Position numbers and translations under genes: made by a program. Source: Plutella xylostella (lineage: Eukaryota; Arthropoda; Insecta; Lepidoptera; Plutellidae). Taken from it: 64,000 nt of DNA. Shown piece after piece: positions 19,755 through 30,489 of the stretch. Every line of letters begins with the position of its first letter. The first letter of the stretch is position 1. The notes under the pieces are model-generated. The model saw nothing but the letters and a program-made list of their open reading frames with translations. It had not been told where the DNA came from and did no database searches. The stretch covers positions 7,082,501 through 7,146,500 of the forward strand of contig NC_064006.1 of assembly GCF_932276165.1 (NCBI RefSeq). The letters are read 5' to 3'.

Positions 19755-20893
19755 CGGCTGTCCCATTTCAAAACACAGTAACCGCCAACTTTAAAAAAAA
19801 ACGGGTCTTTGATTTATATATTATTTTAGGCGATTCCGCACAAAACTGCATTGTCAGAATATCAAAAAACCGCTTAGAAACGAAAATAAAATTTCTAAAA
19901 ACCTAGTAACTCCACCCTGCGAAATCAAAAATGCCACGAAAACCATTTCAAAACATAGTAAGAGCCACCAACCATTTTAAAACACAGTAAGTGAAAATGA
20001 CTTACTAGGTTTTAAAATGGTCAATGGCGCTTACTAGGTTTTGAAATGGTCAGCAAAGGACAATTTTCGTCCGTTAATTTTAGTAAGTCACAAATGGCAT
20101 ACATTATTACTAACACTTTTTTCGAACAAAATATCAGACATTTCAGAACCTGTATCTTTGCACCAATGAGACCTAGAGAGTTGAATTAAAAGTAGAACAT
20201 AATTAAGTAAATTTTGTCTTCTTTATAAAAGCCATAGAGACCTTTCTCGTCAGAACCTTTCTACTAGCCCTATTTTGCATAAACCAAAAAAAAAACAAGT
20301 TATAAATAAGAGAAAACTGATTTTTAGATAGAAATTTAGGAAATATTGTCTAATTGAAGGCAGCCATAAATAATTTTCATGTTAGAGCCTTCTTAATATG
20401 GCTATTTAATTCATTTACATAAAACAAAAAAAAAAACATAAAAATATCCCCGTATTTCAGCTATTACTTATAGTGCCGTCGTGTAAAAGTGCTGCAAAAT
20501 TGGATTTATAATATGTGAAGGATCCCAAACATATAAAAAATGAAATTATTACGCAATTATTGCAATTTCAATATACTTAACTTGTCTTAAATTACACAAT
20601 AATGGCTCTTACTAGGTTTTGAAATGGTCAGTGAGGGCGGTTTTAGGGTGAGAAAACCATATAAAACCTAGTAAGTGTTTTCTTTTGTGCATTACAGCAA
20701 CAATTTTAGTTATATTTAAATGAAATAGTATTGTATGTAAAGCCTAGGTTCTGCCGCTTCTTTTAAGCTTACATTTGTTCAGATATCTGTCATAGTTTTA
20801 CCAGGGCATTGAAATGAAGGGACAAAAATGTTTTTTGGCTCTCCTGAACATTTTGTCTCATGGCTGTTACTGTGTTTTAAAATGGGACAGCCG
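19755..20893 (+). mobile_element. 1.1-kb inverted-repeat DNA transposon, copy 1 (non-autonomous)
   Basis: The ends CGGCTGTCCCATTTCAAAAC and (in inverse) CGGCTGTCCCATTTTAAAAC are near-identical for about 30 bp, and CATT is duplicated at 19751-19754 and 20894-20897. The uninterrupted target (GAGCATTGTGACG) is visible in the related MITE at 58808-59004 on the minus strand, which confirms the boundaries. The interior holds about seven further copies, in both directions, of the motif ACCATTTYAAAACMYAGTAAG (19897, 19942, 19971, 20001, 20030, 20608, 20656). No transposase frame is present. A 4-bp duplication that is not TTAA excludes piggyBac and leaves groups such as Sola or Chapaev; the family is not identified. 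Its partner is at 55100-56226. Confidence 0.88.
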
Positions 20894-21081
20894 CATTGTG
20901 ACGAGGCCTACGGCGTGACGCTGGACGCGCCCCTCGGCGTAAATAGGAGACCCAGGCCTTACGGGGTCTACGCGCCAACGTCGGCGTGTGAGGGAGACCG
21001 CATAAGTACATTTCTATAGTGAGCATCGTGACGCGGCCTACGGCGTGACGCTGGACGCGACCTACGGCGTAAATAGGAGAC

Positions 21082-21454
21082 TGCCTCGGTGGTCTAGTGG
21101 TAGAAGCTTCGCTTCATGACCCAGAGGTCCTGGGTTCGATTCCCGGGTGGGACCATCAATTTGTGTTTCTAAATTGTGGTTCTAAGTTTGGTTAGGACAT
21201 AGAAGGCTGATCACCTGATGTCCGAAACAGTGAAACGATCCATGCTGTCGGATGGGCATGTAAAGCAGTCGGTCCTGCGCCTAGCTCCCTCCAGTCGTGT
21301 CGGTCAATCCGTCCCATTGGGTTATGAGAGTGATGGAACAGAGAGTGCTCCTGTGTACTGCGCACACACTTGGGCACTATAATCTACTCCTGCGTGGATG
21401 GCTGATCTCAATTGAGATTGGCCGCCGTGGTCGAAATTCGGCTAGGAGGACATT
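21082..21454 (+). mobile_element. Complete tRNA-derived SINE (family E), 373 bp
   Basis: The head resembles a tRNA, with A-box region TGGTCTAGTGGTAGAAGC and B box GGTTCGATTCCCGGG, but its ends do not pair as an acceptor stem. The body includes TGATCACCTGATGTCCGA, AGTGATGGAACAGAGAGTGC and GGCCGCCGTGGTCGAAATTC, ending GGAGGACATT. AAATAGGAGAC is duplicated at 21071-21081 and 21455-21465, inside the right end of a Harbinger-type MITE. RNA polymerase III transcription from the internal boxes is expected for the family. Confidence 0.9.
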
Positions 21455-21937
21455 AAATAGGAGACCAAGGCCTTACTAATAAGCTCTGAAACAATCATAT
21501 TTTAACAAGAACAAGGTGTCAGTGCAAAAGAAACGTCTCGACAAATAACTCTGCACTTCTGCCACAGAGCTGTTATACTTGCATAAAACAAATTTAAGTT
21601 GTTCACGAGTTTTGTAACGCTAAAAAGTCCATCCTTTATATCAAATCAAATGTATTGAAAAAATATGAGGTGCGCAAAATTAAATGCTGACAAAATAAAT
21701 TTAACAAGTGAACTATGAATGCGTGGTTCCATTGAGATCTGTCTGCAATGATAATTGGACTCCGAATAATGGAACCCATATTTTTTACCCATATGGTCGT
21801 AAAAGAGAAGTGTTATCAATATATTATAGCACAGAGAACCAATGCAGTGTTCATAATAAATATTTATTTATTCTCCACAAACGGTGGTTACATTCGCACA
21901 AAACGTTACAAATGTTAATTTATTTCTAAATTTACCG

Positions 21938-22384
21938 TCGGTGACTGGATGGCACAGTAGTTAGTGACTGACTGCTGTGCCATGGGTCCAGGGTACGATT
22001 CCGAAGTGGGACATAGATAGTCGCATGAAGACCAATATTTGCTTTCTCTAAATGTTTGTGTTGTGTGATAAGCCCAACTGGTGATACTGGATTTTATTCT
22101 CCAATCTTGCCCTGGAGGAACCCATGCCCTGTAGTGGACGGTGTCAAATGTCTGTATTTTCATCATTGTAACTCAAATATAAGGCAAATATGTATATTAC
22201 CATCACACACAATAAAATGTAGTTTACACGCTTGCAACATACATCTACCTCTAATCCTGCCTATCCCATCTAAAGGTTGTCTGGTATATATTGCTATAAG
22301 CAATAAGACTGTCTTTTTGTACTGTTTCTATTTCTAAGTATTATTTTTATTTTACATTGGTGCAAATAAAGCGAATTGTAATGT
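21938..22384 (+). repeat. Chimeric SINE: tRNA-like head plus LINE stem-loop tail (family F)
   Basis: The head, TGACTGGATGGCACAGTAGT with GGGTCCAGGGTACGATTCC, is tRNA-like. The middle has CCAATCTTGCCCTGGAGGAA. The tail, GGTTGTCTGGTATATATTGC with TAAGCAATAAGACTGTC, is the stem-loop end found at 30853-30975, and it ends TTGGTGCAAATAAAGCG. Head and tail order is typical of a tRNA/LINE-type SINE. Confidence 0.65.
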
Positions 22385-23760
22385 ACTCTTACTTAATCCG
22401 ATTGGTTTCAGTCTAATACTTATAAGAACGTGTAATAAAATAAAAGAAACAAATATATAAGCGCGAAAGCCTTCGCCCAAAATGAGAACAAGAGTTTCGC
22501 ATACAATACAACAGGACAAAAACTATTACTTAGGGCCGGGGATAGCCAGACAATGTATGAACGGCTGGCTATAGACGGTGCTTAATAAGCATGCTTCTAG
22601 TGCTTGGTGCTCGGTTCAAATTCAGGTTATTAATGTAAAAAGCTCTATTTTCATTGTCTACAATAATACTTCCGTTTTTTACATACTCATTAGATTTTAG
22701 ATTATGCACTAATTAGCTTAGACATTTTTTTAGACAGACAGTTAAATACATTAAACAATTTTTCACTTTCACAACACAAAAACAAAATAAACTAATCAAT
22801 ATAATTATTCTGAGCACTTTATAACCAAAAATACTTCAATAGTTATTTCAATAAGTAACTTTTACTTCAATATACGATCAACAACTCTACTTACTGTAAG
22901 TTTCACACCTGAGTACCTTGAGTTAAGCAGAACTTTTTGAGTATTGAATGCAGCGGTGTGTAGTACTTCAGTTCACTTTACTTGTCCTTATTATTTGTTA
23001 AACTGGTAGTTAGACAGTTTGCCTTTAGAATAAGCATGCTCATTGAAAATATATTGTGTATGGACGGTCTTACGTAATAGAGAACCTAACCAAGATTTAT
23101 TATTTGGCTTATTGGAGTTGAGTGGAGGGAATGAATTAGGTTTTATTATTTTATTTTTATCTGTCTCGGAAGCGTTTTGTGAAAATGGGAGTTAACAGTG
23201 TAATTACGCTAAAATAAAAACTATGTGATGATGTAAGTACCTACATAGAATTAGTAAGAGTAGCTAGCAGTAGGCATAGCAGTCGAGGTAAATAACCACT
23301 TCACTATTCGGCCATCATAAGGTGCTCAGTATGTCGGGTACATTAACCTTCCAACGGGCAGCTCACTGATAAAATTATATTCTCTATTTAGAGTCTTAGA
23401 AGCACATTTGAAAGAACACAGAGCTCTTCTATTTGAACAACTTTTGTGATAATAACATTGGGATAGAACAAAAAATTAGCAAAAATTTGTTGTTTACGTG
23501 ATTATTTTGCGCTTTCAAAAGACTCACCCTGTATGATATAACATCAGAGACCAGTAGCAACAAGGCTCGAAACACAATAAGTCTTCGATCGCAACATAGC
23601 AATATCTACCAATAATGCTAATATACCTACTTGGTCGGTATCAAATGACCATTTGTGGCCAGTTCATTGACTGTCGTTTTTATGAAGGAAGTAGGACATT
23701 TATTGCTCACATTCACATACATAAATCATAGTTGGACGCCGCAGCGGTCAGTACAATGAT
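22385..23760. other. Unassigned AT-rich DNA
   Basis: No gene or complete repeat. A CACCCTGTATGAT end motif at about 23526 belongs to the CAGGGTG class. Confidence 0.45.
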
Positions 23761-23761
23761 T

Positions 23762-24014
23762 ATACAGGGTGTTGCCAAAATTTTTAAGTATAGTATAGCC
23801 GAAAGGGTGTAACTTCTAAACAACTATTGGTCTACCAATCCGTCAAAATCACTTCCCATATAAAAAAATCACCTAACTAAGTTTCTATGGCGGTGAGAAA
23901 TAATATTTTATTTCGCGAATTTTCATATTCGTAGAACAACAGTTTTTTTGTTTAGAATGACCCGCTGGGTCACCATTTTTTGCCTTGCTATATCACTATT
24001 GCAACATTCTGTAT
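23762..24014. repeat. CAGGGTG-class MITE, about 253 bp
   Basis: TACAGGGTGTTGCCAAAA at the left and (in inverse) TACAGAATGTTGCAATAG at the right, followed on each side by a GTATAG-like box and, at the left, GCCGAAAGGG. Related ends: 24885-24956, 30410-30482, 36383-36578, 46033-46110 and 54160-54235. Confidence 0.55.
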
Positions 24015-25040
24015 GGCTAAAGTCATTACTATACCGGTGCGTATGCTGATTCCCAGATAATCACGGCATCTCCTTAACAGATTTGACTCCAATATCTGCC
24101 GCCCCACAATGTCCCGGCCACTGTGCCCTGCCCGGAGTGTCCGGAGTGTCCGGGGCGGAATATCGTTAAAACTTATCCGGGAAAGTCCCGGAATCTGTAC
24201 ACTTCCCAACTCGAGACTAAAAAGGGGATTTTTTATTTTAATTGGAACGGTTTATTGGTTGAATATTAAAAAAGTTTCGTGTCAAAGGTTTTTGCGGTGG
24301 TTAAATTTTTCCTTTTCATCTTTTAATGATAAGGCTGTTCTTTGGAGGTGCTGGGTTCAAATCGGGGCGGTTTGACTTGTATAGACGAATGTCATGAATA
24401 TGGAATACCTATTTACATTTTATGGGGTATTAAAGCTTAGGGATGGTAGTTTATTACTATGTACTTGACCTGATACACTTGGGTAAGGAATTTCAAATCT
24501 GGTCAACTAAGTAGGAGTGAATATAAGATTAGAATATTATAAGTATGTCATGTAAGGTTGTAAGTATTGAGTATTTCTGCGAAGTCGTAAATAATATAAT
24601 TATCTAAATGTAAAAAACTGGATATGTAAATAAACTAGGTACTATAAGGTCTGTAAGTAAGCTAGTTTTTTTGTGTCTTATAAAAAATTAAAGTGTTAAA
24701 AAAAGGTACAAAATAATATTCGCCTTAAATTAAGTAGTCAAATAAACGTCTGTATGTTCGGGTTTCAGTTAATTATTACAATAAAGAATTAAATAAATAA
24801 ATAATAAAGTATTGTTAAACGCTCCACGTACAAACATTGCAGCGCTATTAAAAATAAAAAAATAAAAAATCATAGAAGAATTAAGTTCTTTCAAATGACC
24901 CCTTGAGTCACCCCGCTGTGGCTTACTATACCACTTTTGTACATCCTATATATCTGAGAATGTTTGTTTCAGATACTATATCTCCACCACCACGAGTGTC
25001 CGGCACCCAACTAAAAGGTAAGTTTTCTACATTTATTTTT
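24015..25040. other. Unassigned DNA with one CAGGGTG-class end
   Basis: 24105-24200 is GC-rich with a 10-bp repeat (CCGGAGTGTCCGGAGTGTCC) and no recognised identity. 24885-24956 is a partial MITE end (GACCCCTTGAGTCACCCCGC...GTACATCCTATA). No gene seen. Confidence 0.4.
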
Positions 25041-25043
25041 AAA

Positions 25044-25247
25044 CTAGGTGTTCCTGCGAGCTTCGCATTGCCCTAAAAAGTTTTCCCGTGGGAATTTCGG
25101 GATAAAAAGTAGCCTATGTCTTTCTTAGGACCATCAGTATACCAAATTTCATTTAAATCCGTTCCGTTCTTTTGGTGTGAAAGACTAACAGACAGACAGA
25201 TATACACAGTTACTTTCGCATTTATAATATTAGTTAGGATTAGGATT
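25044..25247 (+). repeat. RTE-tailed SINE (Metulj-like)
   Basis: CTAGGTGTTCCTGCGAGC, GTTTTCCCGTGGGAATTTCG, AAAAAGTAGCCTATG, AAATCCGTTCCG, a short CAGA run, and TTATAATATTAGTTAGGATT. Confidence 0.8.
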
Positions 25248-25259
25248 GACAAAGTCTGC

Positions 25260-25830
25260 ACCTAAATTGAGAATTTACCTGTACTTTATAATTCTGTACA
25301 TTTTAGAGAGATAAGGCCTATTGGAGTAAATACCTCTTATTACAAACACAGGCACGTATGACCTAAATATAAAACAGACTAAGTTGCCCTAAAAGCTCAT
25401 TTTTACATTCGCCTACCCTGAACAGGATTACCCTACAGAAAGGTAACTTTTACGGTGTAAAAGTCAAAATATTTTCATGGCCGTAAAACTGAGAAATTCA
25501 CATAAAGGTCCACACACATTTGTGTAGCGTCCCGGCGTTGTGGTGCTCCCACACTTGACTGAATTGACATGAACGTGCGGAATGGACAAAAAGAAAGAAT
25601 TTACATATCCATTCAATAATTATACCTAGGCAAATCTGCGCGAACTCCAAGCATATACTTACCTACTCTGTCCTATATTGGGAACGCATTTTGTTCGTTT
25701 GTCATCGACACGATAATAATAAATTGTATTTTAAAGCCTGCGCGACGACGAAATATTGTCGCCAAGTTTTATTTTAATAGACTCGTCCCTCGTCAGCATT
25801 CATTCATTCGTTCACATTGATGCATGTAAG
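25260..25830. other. Unassigned DNA
   Basis: No supported feature. Confidence 0.45.
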
Positions 25831-25980
25831 GCGGCCCCTAGACGATATTGCGCAATATAATTTATCGTCTAGGGTTAATAGATTAAAGATTGCGCAAACG
25901 TAATTTGGATTAAAAAACTTATTGCACAATAAATATATTACACAATATTATTGTAGGTCTAGGGTTTGCCTAAGTGTGGC
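25831..25980. repeat. Imperfect foldback MITE
   Basis: GCGGCCCCTAGACGATATTG at the left is matched loosely in inverse at the right (CTACAATAATATTG preceded by GGCAAACCCTAGACC). An internal GTCTAGGGTTAATAG repeats the end motif. It also contains two TTGCGCAA-like boxes. Confidence 0.5.
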
Positions 25981-25984
25981 GGGT

Positions 25985-27255
25985 CCTTCACTGTAACAGT
26001 AACGAAGGCGCACACATACCGTTGTGGGGCATCTTATCTTGGTATATTTTTTCCCTATTTTGCTGTGCCCGTGATATCTGGAATAGGGGCACAGGGTAAT
26101 GAGAATATAGTGGTTACGCCAAGTCGTTATGGAAAGTAAAATGGATTTACGTTGAAAACTTTCTACTCTGTTTCGCCTTTACCAGTTTTGTACGTCAGCT
26201 AAAAGTAATATCTTTCGCAAGCACAGGTATAACCGTTGCGACTGATACCTGAAAATGTATTTAAAATTTGTTCTATGATAAAAGCCTAAACAATTGTATC
26301 ATGTCGGGGTCACCACTCTAGAGAGACTTAGACATTTGACACATTTATTTGCGCGATTGCAAACGAGTAAAGTTAGATGTGGACTGCCCTACGATATCTT
26401 TTACATAAGTAGTACCTAGATGTAACATATTAAAAACCACTGTTTTACAATAGATACCCTGGACCAAGCAGAGACAATCTGAAATACCCAGTTATTTATT
26501 TCTAGCTATGTGCCCGATTCCGGTAGAATATTTTAATGCTATTTGGGCGCCGTAACTATACCTACATGGCAGATATGTGTCAGTATTTATTTATGTAGAT
26601 GACATGCGATTTATGGGTTCCGAAGATATTCTATTAACTCGAATAGGTGCTCGCAGAAATATCTTCTTGTATTTATTTTGGATGCGTTTTTATTAAGTCT
26701 TATGGTGTTATTTTTTTATTATGGAGTATCCAAAAGGAGCTTCCGCAAGTGACGTATCCAGAACATTTTAGTGGCTTTGAAAATATACTTAATTCATCGT
26801 AAATTAATAAAAAAAAACCGAAACGTTCACTAAAATTTGTTGCATAATTTTCAAAAAAAATATTTCCTCTTTCAGTTAATCGAAAAAACATACATACAGA
26901 CGAATTGAGAACCTCCTCTTTTTTTCGATGTCGGATAAAAATGATATCCAATCACGAGAAGGTTTTGTCTTGACACCATACGTAAGGCACAATATTACAC
27001 GAGAACGAAAATTTTAACCAATGTATGTAGAATAGTAGATGTTTGAAAAAGATTGCCCCCCTGACCCGCATATTTCATTCTAAGCACTAGACAGACAATT
27101 ATGTGCGATTTTTACATTTCTGCCGAGCAAATAACTTAGCATAATACTGTAACTTCAACTTAGCAAGTTGCTTAAAACTTCTTCTCTTTTATGAGTATTT
27201 TTCTGGTTTCCGCATCAGCACATAGGATGATGGAGAAGTGAGCTACTAGTTAGTG
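25985..27255. other. Unassigned DNA with one dispersed motif
   Basis: 26890-26941 contains ATACAGACGAATTGAGAACC with a T run and a TCGG-TAAAA block, also at 37423-37459 and 63415-63453. I associate this block with lepidopteran repeats. Otherwise no feature. Confidence 0.4.
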
Positions 27256-27319
27256 TATTACAACGTGCTGTGGCTTAGGGCCTGTTTCACAATGTCTGGA
27301 TAAAGACTAGTCTCTCTGT

Positions 27320-27545
27320 AATTATGTATTACGCTTAGAACCCTTCCTTCATTGGAAGGAAGGCCTAGCCACAGCATTGAAATAAAGAAAGAAAGAAAAA
27401 GGTTTTTATTTGTATCAATAATACATATTAAAATAAACAAAAACTAATAACTTGGAGACAAAAAGGGACAGACTCAGCATTTGCTGCGAGCTGCAGGGCA
27501 GCAACGCAACGCTGTTTTTGAGCCTGTCTCTGTGCTACATTAAAC
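27320..27545 (-). repeat. Repeat pieces with a GAAA-run boundary
   Basis: CCTTCCTTCATTGGAAGGAA at 27341-27362 recalls CTTCCAATGAAGGAAGGG at 58653-58672. A (GAAA) run at 27384-27400 then opens a minus-strand repeat 3' end rich in T, with GCAGCAACGCAACGCTG at about 27500. Class unknown. Confidence 0.35.
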
Positions 27546-27549
27546 AAAA

Positions 27550-28610
27550 GTTTACGAACAAACAACGGAACTTCTCTAAAACACACTATATATATTATTT
27601 AAAATAGTAAGTATATAGGTAAGTAATATACCCATATACTTAAAGCATCAAATAATATTATCAGTCCGTTGGGACGTAATGGTTTGTGATGATTGCTTTG
27701 TGGTGATGATGATTAAGTTATAAGTTATGTTAATTAAAACATTAGTGTAATGACATCTCCCCCTATCCACTGTCCTTACATTGTTGGTTTAAAATTTGCC
27801 GTTGAGAGTCGGGCAGATTCTTTCCGACGGAACCCGGGCCCGGATCGGGGGAACTCCCCGGAACTTTCCCGGAAACTTTTAATAGTGTTGGGTTTTGGGA
27901 GTAATTATTGAAATTGTGTTACAATGTGCCCGCCCTGAACGCAGCCAAACTTAAATTAAGACTTTTCAGGAACTGAAATTATTTATGTTACAATACTTTT
28001 TGTTACCGTTGGACATCCGTTTAAGGGTGTATTTAACCCACGTCAAAAAAGAGAGGTGTTATAACTTTTGAATTTCGTTGTGTCTTTAGTGTGTGAGTGT
28101 TCTTAGCCATATTTTATCAAAATCGACCTAGCTGTTCATAAGTAATTATCCATGGTGCTGGAAAAGCGGTAGATATAGTAAGCTAAAAGGATTATTCTGA
28201 ACAACTTTTTTTGTTTTTTCAGATTTAAGGCTTCTTAGTGTGGGAAGTAAATTCCTTAAATCGTAGAACAAAAGATGTTCGGCTTTTCCACCTTGGTATA
28301 TATTTTACTAAACATGAAGAAAGTGGAAATATTTCATAGCGTTAATAATATGTAAAGATTTTCCTTATTAAAAAACAAATATTTGCTGATAAAAAAGGAG
28401 TATTAAAAACGTGCTTTCCGAAGCATGGCGAAGTATTTTAAGCATTTTCTTGTTCCAAAATAAACAAAAGAGCGGAATACAAAGGGTTAAGTGAAATTAA
28501 AAAAATATACTAACTGAGCAGTTTATGAATCCGATTACCGATAAAAAAAATCTGGTACAAGATTTGGCCATGTACATAAAATGTCTTTATCAATGAATTG
28601 GTATTAAAAA
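27550..28610. other. Unassigned DNA
   Basis: 28030-28130 (AAAAGAGAGGTGTTATAAC) and 35845-35930 (GAAGAGGGGTGTTATAAG) share a dispersed block. 27830-27890 is GC-rich without identity. No gene seen. Confidence 0.4.
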
Positions 28611-28615
28611 ACTAA

Positions 28616-29165
28616 GGGCGGATTCGGCCAACGTCGAGTAACTTTTTACTCACGAGTAAAGTACCAGTTACTCGCGAGTAAGCAGATTTTGCATTCTACC
28701 AAACCTGAAACCAAGATAACTAGCTTATCCCAAGAATAAAATGTTATACCGCCAAAATTGACCGTGTAACGAGCTTATCCGAGAGTAATTTTGTAATGGC
28801 GGCAGCACATCAGCTGATTAGAAAACCGTCATAATGACATATAAACACATCTGTCAAAACATAAACAAAAGTACGTTAAAAGGCAAAGTCTCAGAATAAC
28901 AACAGCGAATAAAATATTAAAACATAAACAATTTCATACTTTTATAATCCATTCAAACTAAGTTGGCATGTCATTTCTATTGCATGCTTTGAAACGCAGC
29001 TATTTTTATTTTAGTTGCATTACAGTTTCGTTCCACGTTCATTCAATTTAATCATGGTATAACTTGGTAGAATGCAAATGTACTTATCCTAGATATTTAC
29101 TCGCGTATAATTTTAATTCCGGTATAGTTATTCTCGTGTAACGTGATGTTTGGACGAATCCACCC
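28616..29165. mobile_element. 550-bp PIF/Harbinger-type MITE
   Basis: The ends GGGCGGATTCGGCCAACGTC and (in inverse) GGGTGGATTCGTCCAAACAT are inverted repeats, and TAA is duplicated at 28613-28615 and 29166-29168. Near both ends short ACTCGCG/TTACTCG-type motifs repeat, perhaps subterminal binding sites. No transposase frame. The terminus is unlike the 197-bp family. Confidence 0.8.
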
Positions 29166-29174
29166 TAAGTAATT

Positions 29175-29655
29175 TAATGTATGTACGAAAGAATATTTCA
29201 ACTTTCAACTTTTGATACAATTGGCAGTAATCATGACATTAATACTAGGAACAAGCATAAGCTGGCTTTTCCAGCGATGCGTCTAGCGAAAGTAAATAAA
29301 TCGTTTTTAGGGTACTGTATAATGCCAGAGAATAAGTTTAAGTGTTTCATTAAAGAGAAACTCTGTAAAAAAGCTTATTATATAATTGATGATTACTTAG
29401 AGGACGTTAATGCATGGCTGTGATAAATAGTTACCTCTGCTCATATTATAATAATAATAATTATTAAGCTTATAAGTATTGTATACTAACTAGTTTTATG
29501 TCTTTTATTGAAAAGATGGCTCAGGAGTTTCTTGCCTCCGTTCTTCTCCTTAGACAGAAAGTCCCCTTATCCGAACGGAGAGTAAGTTTGTAAAAAATTA
29601 TGTTCATCAGAAAATTTTATATTTTTACGATGAATAAATTCAAATTCAAATGGTT
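29175..29655 (+). pseudogene. 3' end of a CR1/Jockey-type LINE
   Basis: An 80-codon frame (29181-29423) contains NTRNKHKLAFPAMRLAKVNK and, near its end, FKCFIKEKLCKKAYYIIDDY, the pattern of the extreme C-terminus of the LINE protein after the reverse transcriptase domain. A stop and an untranslated region follow, with ATGGCTCAGGAGTTTCTTGC, and the copy ends in a short tail (AAATTCAAATTCAAAT). The catalytic domain is missing, so this is a 5'-truncated copy. It abuts the right end of the 550-bp Harbinger-type MITE, with no gap. The clade is inferred from memory of such C-termini. Confidence 0.6.
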
Positions 29656-29939
29656 TTATCGACGTAAAATTTTACAATTATTTGTCGATAGTCATCTACC
29701 ACCACAAAAAAAATTGACTTTGACTTTGTAATATCATACAATTATCTGTTTTTATTTTACAGGCTGTTACCTTTGATTATACTCGTATTATGTATGTATT
29801 GTATATGTATTTATTATTAAACATGGAAATAAATATGGAATTATGGAAATTAATACTTTTTTTAAAACATGTTCTTATGGAAATAATTTTTTTTTTACAT
29901 GAATGTTTACTACACCTTCCTCATTTATTCTTTAAGTCT

Positions 29940-30055
29940 CTCCTTCACCCAAAGACTGCCTGGAAGAGATCGTTTTTAGCGATAAGGCCACCTTTTGCCG
30001 TTGTATCCACTGTATTATAAATTGTAATTTGTGTCCTATTTAGTCAATAAAGTAG
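29940..30055 (+). repeat. LINE/SINE 3' end with conserved stem-loop
   Basis: GACTGCCTGGAAGAGATCG, TTTTTAG loop, CGATAAGGCCACCTTTTG, then AATTGTAATTTGTGTCC and GTCAATAAAGTAGTAAGTG. The stem is perfect over GATCG/CGAT(A). Head sequences are not recognisable. Confidence 0.6.
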
Positions 30056-30117
30056 TAAGTGTTCTATTATAATATATACTGAGCCGAAAACGAATTTCTA
30101 GAAGTTGAATAACACAA

Positions 30118-30391
30118 TGACCGAATGGCGTAGTGGTTAGTGACCCTGACTACTAAGCCGATGGTCCCGGGTTCGATTCCCGGCTGGGGCAGATATTTGT
30201 TTAAACACAGATATTTGTTCTCGGGTCTTGGATGTAATATGGCAATGGCCCGTAAAATGGCAATAGGCCCGCCCCCTATTACATTGGGACTAACATAACA
30301 CTCTGGCGAAAAGTGGGTGCAGCAATGCACCTCTGCCTACCCCGCAAGGGAGTACATTAGTACAAGGCGTGAGTGCGTGTGTGTGTGTGTG
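30118..30391 (+). mobile_element. Complete SINE family A, 274 bp, with 12-bp target duplication
   Basis: The head TGACCGAATGGCGTAGTGG and GGGTTCGATTCCCGGCTGGG gives polymerase III A and B boxes. The body includes CTCGGGTCTTGGATG, CCCGCCCCCTATTACATTGG and CTGCCTACCCCGCAAGGGAG, and the tail is a (GT) run. TGAATAACACAA is duplicated at 30106-30117 and 30392-30403. A small internal repetition (ATGGCAATGGCCCGTAAAAT) sits mid-body. Confidence 0.92.
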
Positions 30392-30409
30392 TGAATAACA
30401 CAACTACAT

Positions 30410-30482
30410 AGTTCATGACCCCCTGAGTGGCCACTCACCCCCTTTCGGCTTATCACACCACTTGTGTAACACCCTGTATAAC
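30410..30482 (-). repeat. CAGGGTG-class MITE end
   Basis: On the minus strand: TATACAGGGTGTTACACAAG, TGATAAGCCGAAAGGGGGTG and the GGGGGTCA block. The other end is not visible. Confidence 0.55.
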
Positions 30483-30489
30483 GCATAAA

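Larger units (their letters stand above)
19233..21474. repeat. Composite of PIF/Harbinger-type MITEs with nested insertions
   Basis: The left end (TAA then GGCCTTGGTCTCC at 19230-19245) and right ends (GGAGACCCAGGCC then TTA at about 20946-20961; GGAGACCAAGGCC then TTA at about 21460-21477) share the terminus of the 197-bp MITE. Between them lie a complete 197-bp copy (19283-19479), a segment of about 270 bp related to the MITE interior, a 1,139-bp transposon (19755-20893), a second partial MITE (about 20962-21081) and a SINE (21082-21454). Outer flanks are TAA at the left and TTA at the right, so this is not one simple insertion. Confidence 0.6.

Noticed and set aside
21082..21155. Possible tRNA gene (A and B boxes, glycine-like head)
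   Set aside because: The 5' and 3' ends do not form an acceptor stem, and the sequence continues into a 373-bp unit bounded by a target duplication, so it is a SINE head.
30118..30190. Possible tRNA gene
   Set aside because: Identical heads recur at several loci attached to the same SINE body, and the 12-bp duplication encloses the whole SINE.
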